A stretch of DNA of 64,000 bases from CAYQQU01 sp964419545 (GCA_964419545.1 CAYQQU010000026.1:5698-69697); one strand, 5' to 3'; positions 1 to 8,968 are shown, numbered from the stretch's first letter. Numbers and translations are program-made. Notes: generated from the letters alone by a model not told the origin.

Positions 1-130
1 TCTTGTCGGTCAGGATGGCTTCCACGACCAGGCGAGGGGTGTCGGTGGTTTCCAGCGCCCAGTCGGTCGACTTTTCACAGGCGGCGAAAAGCAGGGCGAG
101 CAGGAACAAACAAGAGTAGGAAACTTTCAT
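1..130 (-). CDS. DUF4249-type lipoprotein, N-terminal part only
   Basis: The reading frame begins at the ATG ending at 130 and runs off the left edge, so only about 43 residues are visible. They show a lipoprotein signal peptide ending in the lipobox LLFAAC, then a segment ending TPRLVVEAILTD, which matches the usual start of DUF4249 proteins. These periplasm-facing lipoproteins of unknown role are commonly encoded just after a TonB-dependent receptor, as here: only 4 nt separate it from the receptor stop. The family call rests on this short segment plus context. Confidence 0.7.
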   Translation of the reverse strand, partial: MKVSYSCLFLLALLFAACEKSTDWALETTDTPRLVVEAILTDK

Positions 131-134
131 ACGC

Positions 135-2738
135 TCAAAGGTTGAATTTGTAAGTCAGGGACGGAAAAAAGCGGATCAGGTCGATCTGGCTTGCGCTGAG
201 CAGCTCCTCCGATAAGGTATTGACCGGCACTGGCGGCGAGAAGTTCGGGCGGAGGCGCTTGTTGAATTTCACCGCGAAGACATTGGGGTGCGCCAGGGCG
301 TTGTACAATGAAAAAGTCAGGTTGTGCCGGTAGCGCGCCGCCGGGTCTTTATTGATCTGAAATCGCAGGGACAGGTCGAGGCGATGGTAGGCCGGCAGGC
401 GGTCGTTATTGCGCTCGCCGTAGAGGGGAACGGTTTGTTCGTTGAAAGTGTAAAACCCAACCGGCGTGGTGAAGGCGGAGCCGCTATGGGACGTCCAGAA
501 GGCCGTTGCGACGAGCCGGGGCGTCAGTTCGTAGTTCACGACCAGCGAAAAGTCGTGTGGTCGGTCCTGAAAAGCGGGATACCAGTCGTTGTTGTTGATG
601 CCTTCTGTTTTGCGGAACACCCGGGCATAGCCGTATTTGAGCCAGCCGTTGAGCCGCCCGAAATCTTTTCTTACCATCAATTCCAGTCCGTAGGCGCGGG
701 AGCGCCCGAAGCGCAACTCTGATTCCAGCAATGGGTTGAGATAAGTGGTGGCATGCGCGACGTAGTCGATCTGATTGCGGGCCAGTTTGTAATAGGCGGC
801 GGCGCTGAGGGTGACGCCGGAACGGGGAAAATACTTCTGGAAGTCGAGCGCCAGCTGGGTCGCCGATTGCGGTCGGGTGTTCGGCCCTGCCGGCAGCCAT
901 ACTTCGAAGGCGGTGAAGGGCGAGATCGAATTCTGAACGAGCTGCAGGTATTGGTGGTAGCTGCCCAGGCTCAGCTTGAGAAAAGCAGCGCTATCCAGCT
1001 GGTACCGGATGCTCAGGCGGGGATCGAGGTCGATGTATTGATTGTAAACCCCTTCTCCGGCTTCGACGGTGTCGGCCGGTTCGTAGTTTTCATCAAGCTG
1101 GTAATAGGTCCTGGGACCGTGATTTTCCCAGTTGATCAGCCGGAAACCCAGATTCAGTTGAAACGGTTCGATATCCAACGCCCCCTGGTAATAGAGCACC
1201 CCTTTGCGCGCCTGGTCGGAAGCGATGTCCGGGAGGATGGCAACGGTAGAATCGACGCTCACCTCGCCGGGATTAGTGAAAAAGCTCTGCACTTCCAATC
1301 CGAATCTGGCCGTGTGGTTGGGGCTGGCGTAATGGGTGAAATCGGTCTTGAAGCTGATGGCGCCCAGTTCCGATTTCCAGAAATTGGGGGACGTGTTGAG
1401 GTTGTAGGCGTAGTTGCCCGAATAAATGATGGTATTGGAGAAGAGCTTCGGCCCGAAGATGTGATTCCAGCGCAAGGTAGTGGCGGAATTGCCCCAGCGC
1501 ACGCCGTTGATCGGGTCGCTGTCGCTGGCCAGTACATCCCAGCCCTGAATGCTCGTAAAGAAGAGCCGGTCTTTATCGCTAATCTGATAATTCCACTTCA
1601 GGTGAAAATCCCCGAAGCCGATGTCGGCTTCGTTGTTGACGCTCCGGTACAGCCAGTCGAAGTTCGAGCCCCGTATCGATACGAAGAGGGCGCTGCGCTT
1701 TTTAAAGAGGGGCAGGGAAGCCGAAAGGCGATTGATCAGCGGGTTGAAGGCGCCGCTCAGCTCCGCTTTGTTCAGGTTGCCGTCTTTGGTGCGAATGCTG
1801 ATGATGGAAGAAAGGCGGTCGCCCATCGAAGCGGGCAAGTCGCTTTTGTACACGGTCACCTGTTTGGCGAAATCGGGAATGACGATGGAGTAAAAGCCGA
1901 GCAGGTGCGACGGGTTGTAGATGGGGGCGTCGTCGATAATGATGAGGTTCTGGTCGCGCTCGCCGCCCCGGGTGTAAAAGAAGGCCGAGCCGTCGCTATG
2001 GGTCTGGATGCCGGGCAGGCTTTGCAGGCCTTTGATGAGCCCCGATTCGCCGCCGAATTCCGGCAGGTTGTTTAGCCGGTCCGGCGCCATCACCAGTTTA
2101 CCCAGGGAGGTCTGGCTGACTACGTCCTGCCGGGAGCGGTCGACGACTATTTCCGGTAGTTCCATGGTCGCCGGCGACAGGGCCACGTTTTGCCGGACGT
2201 CCTGCTGCAGGTAAATCGGCATCGTCACCGGTTCGTAACCTACGTAAGAATACACAATGGTCGGCTTGCTGCTCTCCAGCGTCAGAGAATAGTAACCGAA
2301 TTCGTTGGTGAAGGCGCCCCGGGGCGTGCCTCTGACGGCCACCGAAGCGCCGATAAGGCTTTCGCCCGTCGTTTGGTCGGTAAGGAAGCCGCTTAGGTTG
2401 AATTTTTCGGCGGGTTCTTCTGCGGCAAAATTGAGTACGATCTGCCCTTCTACGATAGTGTAGGCTACCTGGATCTGGGACGACAGCCTATCGAGGGTTT
2501 CCTCCAGTGTGGCGTCTTGGACTTGGAAGGAGATCTTCGCTTCGGCATTGACGACTTGGGCGTTATATGAAAAATCGGCGCCGGATTGCCGGGAGATCTC
2601 GCGCAGCAGATCACCCACCCGGATCGAAGCCTCCCGGATCGTAATGAGCCGTTCCTCAGCGAGCTGTTGGGCGACGGCGGCGCCGCCCGACAAACAAAAA
2701 AAGAGCAGTAGGCACAGGTTCTTGGGCATGCAGCGCAT
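135..2738 (-). CDS. STN-domain TonB-dependent outer-membrane receptor
   Basis: This 867-residue outer-membrane receptor has a signal peptide (cleavage near AVAQQ), an STN domain at about residues 30-100 (the periplasmic signalling domain of FecA-type transducers), a carboxypeptidase-regulatory-like beta-sandwich at about 115-195, a plug, and a C-terminal 22-strand barrel ending in an aromatic-rich SLTYKFNL. It imports an unknown substrate using TonB energy. It lies directly downstream of an anti-sigma FecR and an ECF sigma gene, so the STN domain probably signals substrate binding to FecR. A second in-frame ATG nine bases in (MPKNL) is an equally good start. Long plus-strand frames over this gene are GC shadows. 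Confidence 0.93.
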   Translation of the reverse strand: MRCMPKNLCLLLFFCLSGGAAVAQQLAEERLITIREASIRVGDLLREISRQSGADFSYNAQVVNAEAKISFQVQDATLEETLDRLSSQIQVAYTIVEGQIVLNFAAEEPAEKFNLSGFLTDQTTGESLIGASVAVRGTPRGAFTNEFGYYSLTLESSKPTIVYSYVGYEPVTMPIYLQQDVRQNVALSPATMELPEIVVDRSRQDVVSQTSLGKLVMAPDRLNNLPEFGGESGLIKGLQSLPGIQTHSDGSAFFYTRGGERDQNLIIIDDAPIYNPSHLLGFYSIVIPDFAKQVTVYKSDLPASMGDRLSSIISIRTKDGNLNKAELSGAFNPLINRLSASLPLFKKRSALFVSIRGSNFDWLYRSVNNEADIGFGDFHLKWNYQISDKDRLFFTSIQGWDVLASDSDPINGVRWGNSATTLRWNHIFGPKLFSNTIIYSGNYAYNLNTSPNFWKSELGAISFKTDFTHYASPNHTARFGLEVQSFFTNPGEVSVDSTVAILPDIASDQARKGVLYYQGALDIEPFQLNLGFRLINWENHGPRTYYQLDENYEPADTVEAGEGVYNQYIDLDPRLSIRYQLDSAAFLKLSLGSYHQYLQLVQNSISPFTAFEVWLPAGPNTRPQSATQLALDFQKYFPRSGVTLSAAAYYKLARNQIDYVAHATTYLNPLLESELRFGRSRAYGLELMVRKDFGRLNGWLKYGYARVFRKTEGINNNDWYPAFQDRPHDFSLVVNYELTPRLVATAFWTSHSGSAFTTPVGFYTFNEQTVPLYGERNNDRLPAYHRLDLSLRFQINKDPAARYRHNLTFSLYNALAHPNVFAVKFNKRLRPNFSPPVPVNTLSEELLSASQIDLIRFFPSLTYKFNL

Positions 2739-2753
2739 TTTTGGGATCTGTCC

Positions 2754-3746
2754 TTATCGGTCCTCGGCGCAGCTTCCGGTCAGCACAATAGCGCCTTCTT
2801 CCCGGGCGACGCTGAGGTTGAAGGAAGACGCCAGGATTTTCAGTACCGCTTCCAAAGACTTGTTGGTAAAGGTAGCGCTGAGCCGGCAATTTTTCAATTC
2901 CTCCGATCCGATCCTGATGTCGGCGCGGTAGTAGCGGTTGATGTCGAATACCACCTCGTTCAGCGGCGCATTGTCAAACGTGAGGGTGTCGGTTTTGAGG
3001 GCGAGATAGTTGTCATCCGTACCGGTCCGTTTTTCCAGTTGCCGGTTGCCGAGCTGAAAGACGGCTATTTCGCCGGCTTCCAGGATGGTTTCCTGATCGC
3101 GGTGGCGCACCGCTACCTGGCCGGATTCGACGATGACTTGTACTTCCGGTTGTTCGGCGCGCGCATCGACGTAGAAGGAGGTGCCGAGCACTTCGATTTC
3201 CAGCATCCGGGTCAGGATGACGAAGGGCGCCTTTTCGTCCCGGGCGACGTCAAAAAAGGCGTCGCCGGTGAGCTGCGCCCTGCGGACGGCCGCCTTTTTG
3301 TCATAGACATACGCCAGGGTCGAAGCGCGGTTGAGGATGACCTGGCTGCCGTCTTGCAGTTCTACTTCTTTAGGCGTGTTGCTGGTTTCGACGAACAGAT
3401 CCGGGCCGGCCCAGACCTGCAGGAGAAGGACCGCGCCGACTACTGCGAGGAGGGCGACGGCCGCGGCAACCGCCATCCACCGGCGGCGGGGCAGTGCGAC
3501 CACTTTGGCCGGTCCGAACAGCTGCGCAGCGGTTTCCTTCCATTTCTTTTCCGTATCCGGCGGGGCGGCGGGCCGGTTGAGGCCGGCCAGCATCCAGGCT
3601 TTTTTGAGGGCCATGAAGGTGCGCTTGTTTTCCGGATCGGCGGACACCCATTCCTCCAATTCCCTAACCTCCGCATCGTCGGCGTTGCCGCTCAGGTATT
3701 TCGAGGCGAGGTCCGCGTAGTAGGTATGGAGGTCTTTTTGTGCCAT
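2754..3746 (-). CDS. FecR-family anti-sigma factor
   Basis: This 330-residue protein has a cytoplasmic N-terminal segment (DUF4880-like, residues about 5-80, with YLSGNADDAEVRELEEWV), one membrane helix at about 90-112 (AVAAAVALLAVVGAVLLLQV), a FecR beta-domain at about 120-220, and a DUF4974-like C-terminal domain that resembles STN and probably contacts the receptor. In this family the N-terminal part holds the ECF sigma factor until the receptor signals. It is sandwiched between the sigma gene (54 nt upstream) and the receptor gene (15 nt downstream), as expected. Confidence 0.93.
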   Translation of the reverse strand: MAQKDLHTYYADLASKYLSGNADDAEVRELEEWVSADPENKRTFMALKKAWMLAGLNRPAAPPDTEKKWKETAAQLFGPAKVVALPRRRWMAVAAAVALLAVVGAVLLLQVWAGPDLFVETSNTPKEVELQDGSQVILNRASTLAYVYDKKAAVRRAQLTGDAFFDVARDEKAPFVILTRMLEIEVLGTSFYVDARAEQPEVQVIVESGQVAVRHRDQETILEAGEIAVFQLGNRQLEKRTGTDDNYLALKTDTLTFDNAPLNEVVFDINRYYRADIRIGSEELKNCRLSATFTNKSLEAVLKILASSFNLSVAREEGAIVLTGSCAEDR

Positions 3747-3800
3747 GTTCTGAGGTCGTTCGGTAATAGTACCCTTGGGCGTTTGGCTACCCTTAGTCGG

Positions 3801-4376
3801 TTACGAAAAAAATAAAGCCCAGAGCATCCCCCACCAAAACAACAGGGCAATCATATAGTCCTGCAGGGCGGCCCGCAGGGTTTTCAGGGCTTTGGACATG
3901 TGTGCTTCCACGGTTTTCGGAGCGATGTTCAACTCGTCGGCGATTTCCTGGTATTTCATCTGCCGGTAGCGGCTCATCTCGAAAACGAGCCGGCATTTTT
4001 CCGGCAGGGTGCTCAGGGCCTGCTCGATGCGTCGCCGGAGGTCTTCCGCCGCCAGATGGTCCTCGTCTTCGCGGCTGAAGTCGATCTCCCCGCAGTCGAG
4101 GTCGAGCACCTGGCTGCGGTATTTCTTATTGTCGCGCAGGTAGTTGAGGCAGCGGTTGCGCACCGCCGTAAACAGGTACGATTTGATGGACTGCTGCGGA
4201 TCCATCTCCGCCCGTTTTTCCCACAGCCGGATGAATACCTTCTGGGTAATATCCTGGGCGGCGTCTTCATCATGGACGTACTGGCGCGCGAAGTTGCACA
4301 AATGGGCGAAGTGGGTTTTGAACAGGCGTTCAAATTCCGGTTGGTCGAGTGCGGTATGTTCGCGGCGGTCGGGCAT
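3801..4376 (-). CDS. ECF RNA polymerase sigma-70 factor, Bacteroidetes type
   Basis: This 191-residue sigma factor has region 2 at about residues 14-85 (FERLFKTHFAHLCNFARQYV, then AAQDITQKVFIRLWEKR) and region 4 at about 120-175 (LPEKCRLVFEMSRYRQMKYQEIA followed by the HTH APKTVEAHMSKALKTLR). The hydrophobic C-terminus (YMIALLFWWGMLWALFF) is common in this Bacteroidetes subfamily. It probably transcribes its own operon: sigma, FecR, TonB receptor, DUF4249. Confidence 0.94.
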   Translation of the reverse strand: MPDRREHTALDQPEFERLFKTHFAHLCNFARQYVHDEDAAQDITQKVFIRLWEKRAEMDPQQSIKSYLFTAVRNRCLNYLRDNKKYRSQVLDLDCGEIDFSREDEDHLAAEDLRRRIEQALSTLPEKCRLVFEMSRYRQMKYQEIADELNIAPKTVEAHMSKALKTLRAALQDYMIALLFWWGMLWALFFS

Positions 4377-4403
4377 GGAAAGGACGCCTGATTTAAATAA
4401 ACT

Positions 4404-4411
4404 GCAAGGTA
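4404..4411 (-). promoter_or_regulatory. Possible -7 element for the ECF sigma operon
   Basis: Read on the minus strand, TACCTTGC lies 28 nt upstream of the sigma-factor ATG. It resembles the Bacteroidetes -7 consensus TAnnTTTG with one T missing. No clear -33 TTTG was found, so this is a weak call. Confidence 0.25.
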
Positions 4412-4514
4412 AAAAAATGATTGATCCTATTGCTGCTCGATAGGGCGATCATGCCGCATCTCCTGATGCAGAGTCCACGAATTACCTGGATGAATGTTTT
4501 TTTAGTAGATAGTG

Positions 4515-4547
4515 AAAAAATCCCCGCCGCGGCAGCGCCGGGCGGGG
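4515..4547 (-). terminator. Rho-independent terminator of the curli operon
   Basis: CCCCGCC at 4522-4528 pairs with GGCGGGG at 4541-4547. On the minus strand the stem is followed by a run of six T (plus-strand AAAAAA at 4515-4520). It lies about 50 nt past the stop of the last curli-operon gene and is oriented to end that transcript. Confidence 0.8.
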
Positions 4548-4598
4548 AGAGGGAAAATCAGGGTGTTCTAAAGGGGTTTATTCATTGGGTAGTCTGTA

Positions 4599-6110
4599 CT
4601 ATTGCCAATCCGGCATTTCTGCATTTTCCACCAACAAGGTCGGTTCTGCTGGGTCATTGATTTTCATGACGAACAAGTCCTTGGGGCCGTTCAGGGTAAC
4701 CGGCGTTTTGACGAAGATCACCTCGGCGCCGGTTGGGTCGTAACGCGGATCGAGGTGGTTGAATCCGGCTTCTTTGTTCTCCGACAGATCCGTCAGCTGG
4801 CCGTTGCCCAGGTTGTAGTGCATGATTCGGGCGTCCAGCTGCTGCCCGCTGGCCGATTGGTTCCCGTATTGGTCTACTGTCACCAACATCTGGGAGCCGT
4901 CGATAAACAAGGCGGGGCCGCCGACCGATCCCATGGGGTTGTCCATCAGCAATTCCGGCGCAAATCCGTCTTCTCCCAATAATCCGTAAACCCACGACTC
5001 GTAAGGCAAAACCGAGCGGGTGCGCGCAACGATAAATTCGGGATACCCTTGTTCGGGTACGTCAACTTCCACCCAATATTGTCCGGCCGGCGCCGTGGCG
5101 ATCTCCGCCAGGCCTGCGCCGTCCCGATTGATACTGTAGAGTTTGTCGAAGTTCATGTACAACAGTCGGTCGCTGCCGGACGTCCAGCAGAAGTCGAGCT
5201 CAAAGGGCTGGTGGCCGCCCACCGGGAAGCCGGCAGGAGTCAGCTGCTGCACGTTGCTGCCGTCGCGATCCATCGTAAAAAGGTGGATATTGCCGTCGAC
5301 GAACGAAAGAAACGCCATTTTATCGCGGTTGGGACTCATACGCGGCCGCCAGCAGTCCTGGTTGCTATCTGAAAGCCGCGCCCGCTGCTCGCCGTTTTTG
5401 GTCATGCCGTAGATGACGTACCGGCCGTTCTCTTTGCGAACGAAATGGATCGGGAAGTCCGGGAACGGCTCCGTCGTAAAATGCCAGATCTCACTGAATA
5501 CCGGCGCCGCCGTACCGTCGTCGACGATCACCTGCCAGGCGTAGTCGGCCTCGTAACTCAGGCCTTCCAGCCGGAAAGCGGTGGTGTCGAGGTCGCCGGC
5601 CACCTCCTCACCGGCGGGGGCGGCGTCAGAAAACAGGATAACCCGGTAACGCAGGGTGTCCTGCTCATTTTCGTCGGAAGCCTCCCACGAAAGGTCGACC
5701 GACAAAGGCAGGCCGGAGGCGCCGTTGGCCGGTACAGGGTTATGGGCCGCGGTAGGGGCAATATTGCCTTCCGGTATGCGCGAAAGGATGATGAACGCCT
5801 CGCTGGGCTCTTCTTCCACGACGGTTAGGGTGGCGATCTCTTCGCGGTAGCCTTCTTTGTTGGCGCGTACGGTATAGTCGCCTACCGGGATATTTTCGAG
5901 AAGAAAATAGCCGGATTCATCGGTAGTTGTCGATTCAGTGGCCGGATTGGTGGTGATGATGACCTGCGCCAGCGAATCCTGATTGTCGTTGACCACCCAG
6001 CCCTCGATGCTGCCGGTCAGGGTGAGCTCGATCGTGTCTTCCTGGCAGCCGCTGCCGAGCAGGACAAGGGCGGCAAAGAAGAGAGGGATGCTTTTAATTA
6101 TCGTTTTCAT
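4599..6110 (-). CDS. Lipoprotein with regulatory-like, FnIII-like and TolB-type propeller domains
   Basis: This 503-residue lipoprotein (lipobox LLGSGC near residue 22) has a carboxypeptidase-regulatory-like domain at about 30-110 (GSIEGWVVNDNQ), a fibronectin-III-like domain at about 118-215 (LPLSVDLSWEASDENEQD), and a C-terminal half with PD40/TolB-like beta-propeller blades (CWRPRMSPNRDKMAFLS; DPRYDPTGAEVIFVKTP). It starts 20 nt after the csgG stop and is followed by the operon terminator, so it is co-transcribed with curli genes. The architecture suggests a periplasmic or surface binding scaffold; no enzymatic motif was seen. Its role in curli is unknown. Confidence 0.85.
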   Translation of the reverse strand: MKTIIKSIPLFFAALVLLGSGCQEDTIELTLTGSIEGWVVNDNQDSLAQVIITTNPATESTTTDESGYFLLENIPVGDYTVRANKEGYREEIATLTVVEEEPSEAFIILSRIPEGNIAPTAAHNPVPANGASGLPLSVDLSWEASDENEQDTLRYRVILFSDAAPAGEEVAGDLDTTAFRLEGLSYEADYAWQVIVDDGTAAPVFSEIWHFTTEPFPDFPIHFVRKENGRYVIYGMTKNGEQRARLSDSNQDCWRPRMSPNRDKMAFLSFVDGNIHLFTMDRDGSNVQQLTPAGFPVGGHQPFELDFCWTSGSDRLLYMNFDKLYSINRDGAGLAEIATAPAGQYWVEVDVPEQGYPEFIVARTRSVLPYESWVYGLLGEDGFAPELLMDNPMGSVGGPALFIDGSQMLVTVDQYGNQSASGQQLDARIMHYNLGNGQLTDLSENKEAGFNHLDPRYDPTGAEVIFVKTPVTLNGPKDLFVMKINDPAEPTLLVENAEMPDWQ

Positions 6111-6130
6111 TTTGGTTTGGAAGTTTATTA

Positions 6131-7516
6131 TTATCGATTCAGGTAAAATTTGACGCCCAGGCGCGTGCGCCAGAAATAATCGTTGTATTTACCCTGAGAG
6201 ATCTCGTCGATGCCGTCGTCCAGGAGATAGTTCTGATCGAACGCCAGGTCGATACCGAGGAAGTCGGTGACTTTGTATTCGAAGCCGAGCCCGAGGTTGA
6301 CTTTAAAGTAGGGCGAAGCGAACAGCAGCGCCGAAGGGTTGTCGCCCTGGTCGAATAACAGTCCGCCGCCGCCGAAGGCGTACGGTGAAAACTTGTCCTG
6401 CGGCAGCAGCCGGGTCCTCAGGTTGAGGTCGAGGTAGCCGATGCGTTCTTCGTAGCGACGCTCTGCGGTCGCCAGCTTGCTGTAGCCGGCGTGGAGGCTC
6501 AGCCCCAGCAGTGGCGTCAGGGCGTATTGCAGCCCGATTTCAGCACCGGGCTGGATCACCGATTCGGGGTAATCGCCCTCGTAAAGGAGAGCGGTTCCGT
6601 TCAAGGATACGCTGCCGACGGTCTCCGTGGTGAGGTATTCCCGGAAGTAGAGGTCCGTATTTTTCATCTGTTCCTTCTCTGCGGCGTACGACCGCACCAG
6701 CGCCAGGGCCGCCGATTCTTCGCGGGGTTTGATGTCCCAGATGTCGTCGATCAAGCCTTCCACGATCAGGCTGTACACGGCTTTTTCAATGGCTTCGGTG
6801 ACGGCCATCTCCGCGGGTTCGTTCTGGGTGAACCCGGTTTCTACTTCCAGCAGCCGCTTGAAGTTGACAAAGCGGAACAAGCCGCCGTCGATCGATTGCG
6901 ACAGGAGGGTTTTCGAAGTGTACACCGTCTTCAGGATCTTGCCGGTTGTGGTGGAGATGGCCCGCAGGTAGACGGTTACCCGGTCCTGGCGATACTGGCC
7001 CGAGCCGCCGGCGCCGAAATAGCGCAGGCCGGCCCCGCCGGTAATGATGTTGGCGTCGTACGAGACGATGCCGCCTTCCAGGATCAGCCCTGCGTAGAGC
7101 AGCGGCCGCAGGAGAGGTTGCCCGGGTTCTTCTTTCTGAAATTGGGCGCGGCTGGAGCGGATGATCTTGCGCTCGTTGAGCAGGTTGCCGACGTTTTCCC
7201 GTTCGATGGGAATAAACCAGCCCGAATCTTCCACGGCGCGGATCAGGATGCTGGTAGCGCCCTGGGTGACGGCGGTCGACCAGCTGGCGCCCACTTCCGA
7301 AGGTTTATACTGCCCGGTTTGGTCCCGGAAGTTGTAAATAGCGACCACGATCTTTTCGCGGGGCGGCGGCAGGCTGCGCAGCAGCGGGGTCACTTTGGTG
7401 TCTTCTCCCAGGCGGGCGGCCTGCGTGCGCATCGGCTGGTTAAGATAGGCGGAGCAGCCCGAAAAGAATCCCGCCAAAAGAAAGAGCAGCAGGGGATAAA
7501 AGTGTGTTGTTTTCAT
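6131..7516 (-). CDS. csgG: Curli secretion channel CsgG with C-terminal beta-barrel extension
   Basis: Residues about 20-265 match CsgG, the nonameric outer-membrane lipoprotein channel that exports curlin subunits: lipobox FFSGC, NFRDQTGQYKP, WFIPIERENVGNLLNERKII, GLRYFGAGG and FRFVNFKRLLEVETGFTQNEP. E. coli CsgG is 277 residues; this protein has 461. The extra approximately 190 C-terminal residues look like a small outer-membrane beta-barrel (alternating hydrophobic strands, ending RTRLGVKFYLNR). The constriction segment after KP is SEVGASW instead of the E. coli YPASNF, so the Tyr and Asn of the pore constriction are not conserved and Phe appears as Trp. Confidence 0.93.
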   Translation of the reverse strand: MKTTHFYPLLLFLLAGFFSGCSAYLNQPMRTQAARLGEDTKVTPLLRSLPPPREKIVVAIYNFRDQTGQYKPSEVGASWSTAVTQGATSILIRAVEDSGWFIPIERENVGNLLNERKIIRSSRAQFQKEEPGQPLLRPLLYAGLILEGGIVSYDANIITGGAGLRYFGAGGSGQYRQDRVTVYLRAISTTTGKILKTVYTSKTLLSQSIDGGLFRFVNFKRLLEVETGFTQNEPAEMAVTEAIEKAVYSLIVEGLIDDIWDIKPREESAALALVRSYAAEKEQMKNTDLYFREYLTTETVGSVSLNGTALLYEGDYPESVIQPGAEIGLQYALTPLLGLSLHAGYSKLATAERRYEERIGYLDLNLRTRLLPQDKFSPYAFGGGGLLFDQGDNPSALLFASPYFKVNLGLGFEYKVTDFLGIDLAFDQNYLLDDGIDEISQGKYNDYFWRTRLGVKFYLNR

Positions 7517-7669
7517 GGTTCTCAGAGCTTGGAATGATTTGATTGCAATGGTTTCCCGGTTCCGGGTTTGGAAAAATACCCGGCCGAACCACCTCCTTGG
7601 AAGCGGGCAGCCGGGCTTTCCAAACTCTAATGCCTTGGGAACAGGTTTTTTGAAGTCGTAAGCTTTATC

Positions 7670-7694
7670 GGGTTCCGGCCTATCGCCGGTTCCC
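7670..7694. other. Hairpin between csgF and csgG
   Basis: GGG-TT-CCGGC at 7670-7679 and GCCGG-TT-CCC at 7685-7694 form a short stem with an internal TT/TT mismatch in the unusually long (189 nt) gap between csgF and csgG. There is no U-tract, so it may adjust transcript stability or read-through rather than terminate. Confidence 0.35.
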
Positions 7695-7705
7695 TTCGTT
7701 CACCA

Positions 7706-8131
7706 TCAGTAATACGGTACGGTTATCTGCGTCTGGCCGCCGGTCAGGATATCGAAGATGTTGATGTTGATCCCTTCAATGCCCGGCGAGATATCTACCT
7801 GGAAATCGCCGAAGACGAAAGAACCTTCCGTCAATCCGCCTTCGCCAAACTGGGAGTCGAAGATTTCGCGTGACAGCTGGTTGAGCAACTGCCGGTTGAG
7901 CGATTCGGAAAACTGGGCCAGCGGGTCGTCATTGGCGCCGAAGGGGTCCCGCTCGTCGGGGTCTTCGATCTTATTTTGCGTATCGGCCGAGCTGAGCATC
8001 CAGCTGTAGTTCAGGTAATTTCCGCCGAAAGCCGGGTTCTTGGCCTGGTATATCAGGTCCTGGCCGCCGGCTTTACCGAGGCCTAAAGTACAGAACAGGA
8101 AGAGGCCGGCGATCAGTTTGATGAATTTCAT
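7706..8131 (-). CDS. csgF: Curli assembly protein CsgF
   Basis: The 141-residue product has a signal peptide (cleavage near KAGGQ) and the CsgF start motif IYQAKNPAFGGNYLNY, close to the E. coli FRNPNFGG segment that plugs into the CsgG pore. CsgF is exported through CsgG and couples secretion to nucleation of the fibre by the minor curlin. Length matches E. coli CsgF (138 residues). The ATG is preceded by the A-rich leader CCAAAAAACCAAT. Confidence 0.92.
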   Translation of the reverse strand: MKFIKLIAGLFLFCTLGLGKAGGQDLIYQAKNPAFGGNYLNYSWMLSSADTQNKIEDPDERDPFGANDDPLAQFSESLNRQLLNQLSREIFDSQFGEGGLTEGSFVFGDFQVDISPGIEGININIFDILTGGQTQITVPYY

Positions 8132-8167
8132 GATGATTGGTTTTTTGGAGTCGAAACAGTTTTACGG

Positions 8168-8968
8168 TTAAAAAATGCCGTTGCCGAGTACGTCACCCGA
8201 TTCCAGGTCCTTTTTCACCTGTTCCAGGTTCTGGAGGTGATATTGGGTCACTTTGACGGCGTAAGTCGCCAGTTGTTTGAGCTGGGAGCTATTGGGCATC
8301 AGGGGGCGCTGAAATATCTCAGTATCGTTGAGTTTGATCTTCACCTGGGTGGTGCGCGTCTGGATCGGCGTTTCATCGATGCGGATCAGGAAATCCCCGT
8401 CGCTGTTGACGGTCTGCATTTGCCAGATGGAGTAAAAGTTGTCGTAAAACTCCTTTCCGGCGCGGGTGCGGGTCCCGTTCAGGATCAGGCCGCCCAGCTC
8501 CAGCGACTGGTCGCCGGCGCCCCGCTGAGCGGTGGCTTCCCGCAGGGTCGGCTGCTGATACCCTTGTTGTTCTTCGGCTTGTCCGAGCACCAGCGAATCA
8601 CTCGCGATCAGCACGCCCATCTCGTAGATCATCAGGCTGATCCGCACCTGCGATTCGGCCTGGGTATTGATGGTAGTCGAACTCAGCGTAGCGGAGCGCC
8701 TGGCTTTCACTTCAAAGCTTCCGCCCTGAAAAGTGGAAGCGGTATTGCCTTGCTGGTCGGTGCGATACACCCGCAGGCGATAGTAGAGGGGGCGGTCGGT
8801 ATTGCTGTTGTTCTTACAGACCGCCTCCACTTCCACTTTTTCCAGCAGGCTGCGGGTGTGGATCTGGGCTTCGACCGGAGCCGCGTTCCGTTGCGCCCGG
8901 AGCGCGCTGCTGCTGCACAGCAATCCGGCCAAAGCGATAGTGCAAATTTTCCACAGATTCATTTTCAT
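8168..8968 (-). CDS. csgE: Curli assembly protein CsgE with an extra N-terminal Ig-like domain
   Basis: The C-terminal half (about residues 150-266) matches CsgE: LILNGTRTRAGKEFYDNFYSIW, IDETP, and LKQLATYAVKVTQYHLQNLEQ. CsgE caps CsgG in the periplasm and directs curlin to it. E. coli CsgE is about 129 residues; here about 266. The added N-terminal part (about 25-140, IHTRSLLEKVEVEAVCKNN to DSLVLGQ) is a beta-rich segment that resembles the CsgC/CsgH immunoglobulin-like chaperones. The start MKMNLWK was preferred to an ATG 24 nt upstream because it directly gives a signal peptide (cleavage near LRAQ). Confidence 0.88.
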   Translation of the reverse strand: MKMNLWKICTIALAGLLCSSSALRAQRNAAPVEAQIHTRSLLEKVEVEAVCKNNSNTDRPLYYRLRVYRTDQQGNTASTFQGGSFEVKARRSATLSSTTINTQAESQVRISLMIYEMGVLIASDSLVLGQAEEQQGYQQPTLREATAQRGAGDQSLELGGLILNGTRTRAGKEFYDNFYSIWQMQTVNSDGDFLIRIDETPIQTRTTQVKIKLNDTEIFQRPLMPNSSQLKQLATYAVKVTQYHLQNLEQVKKDLESGDVLGNGIF

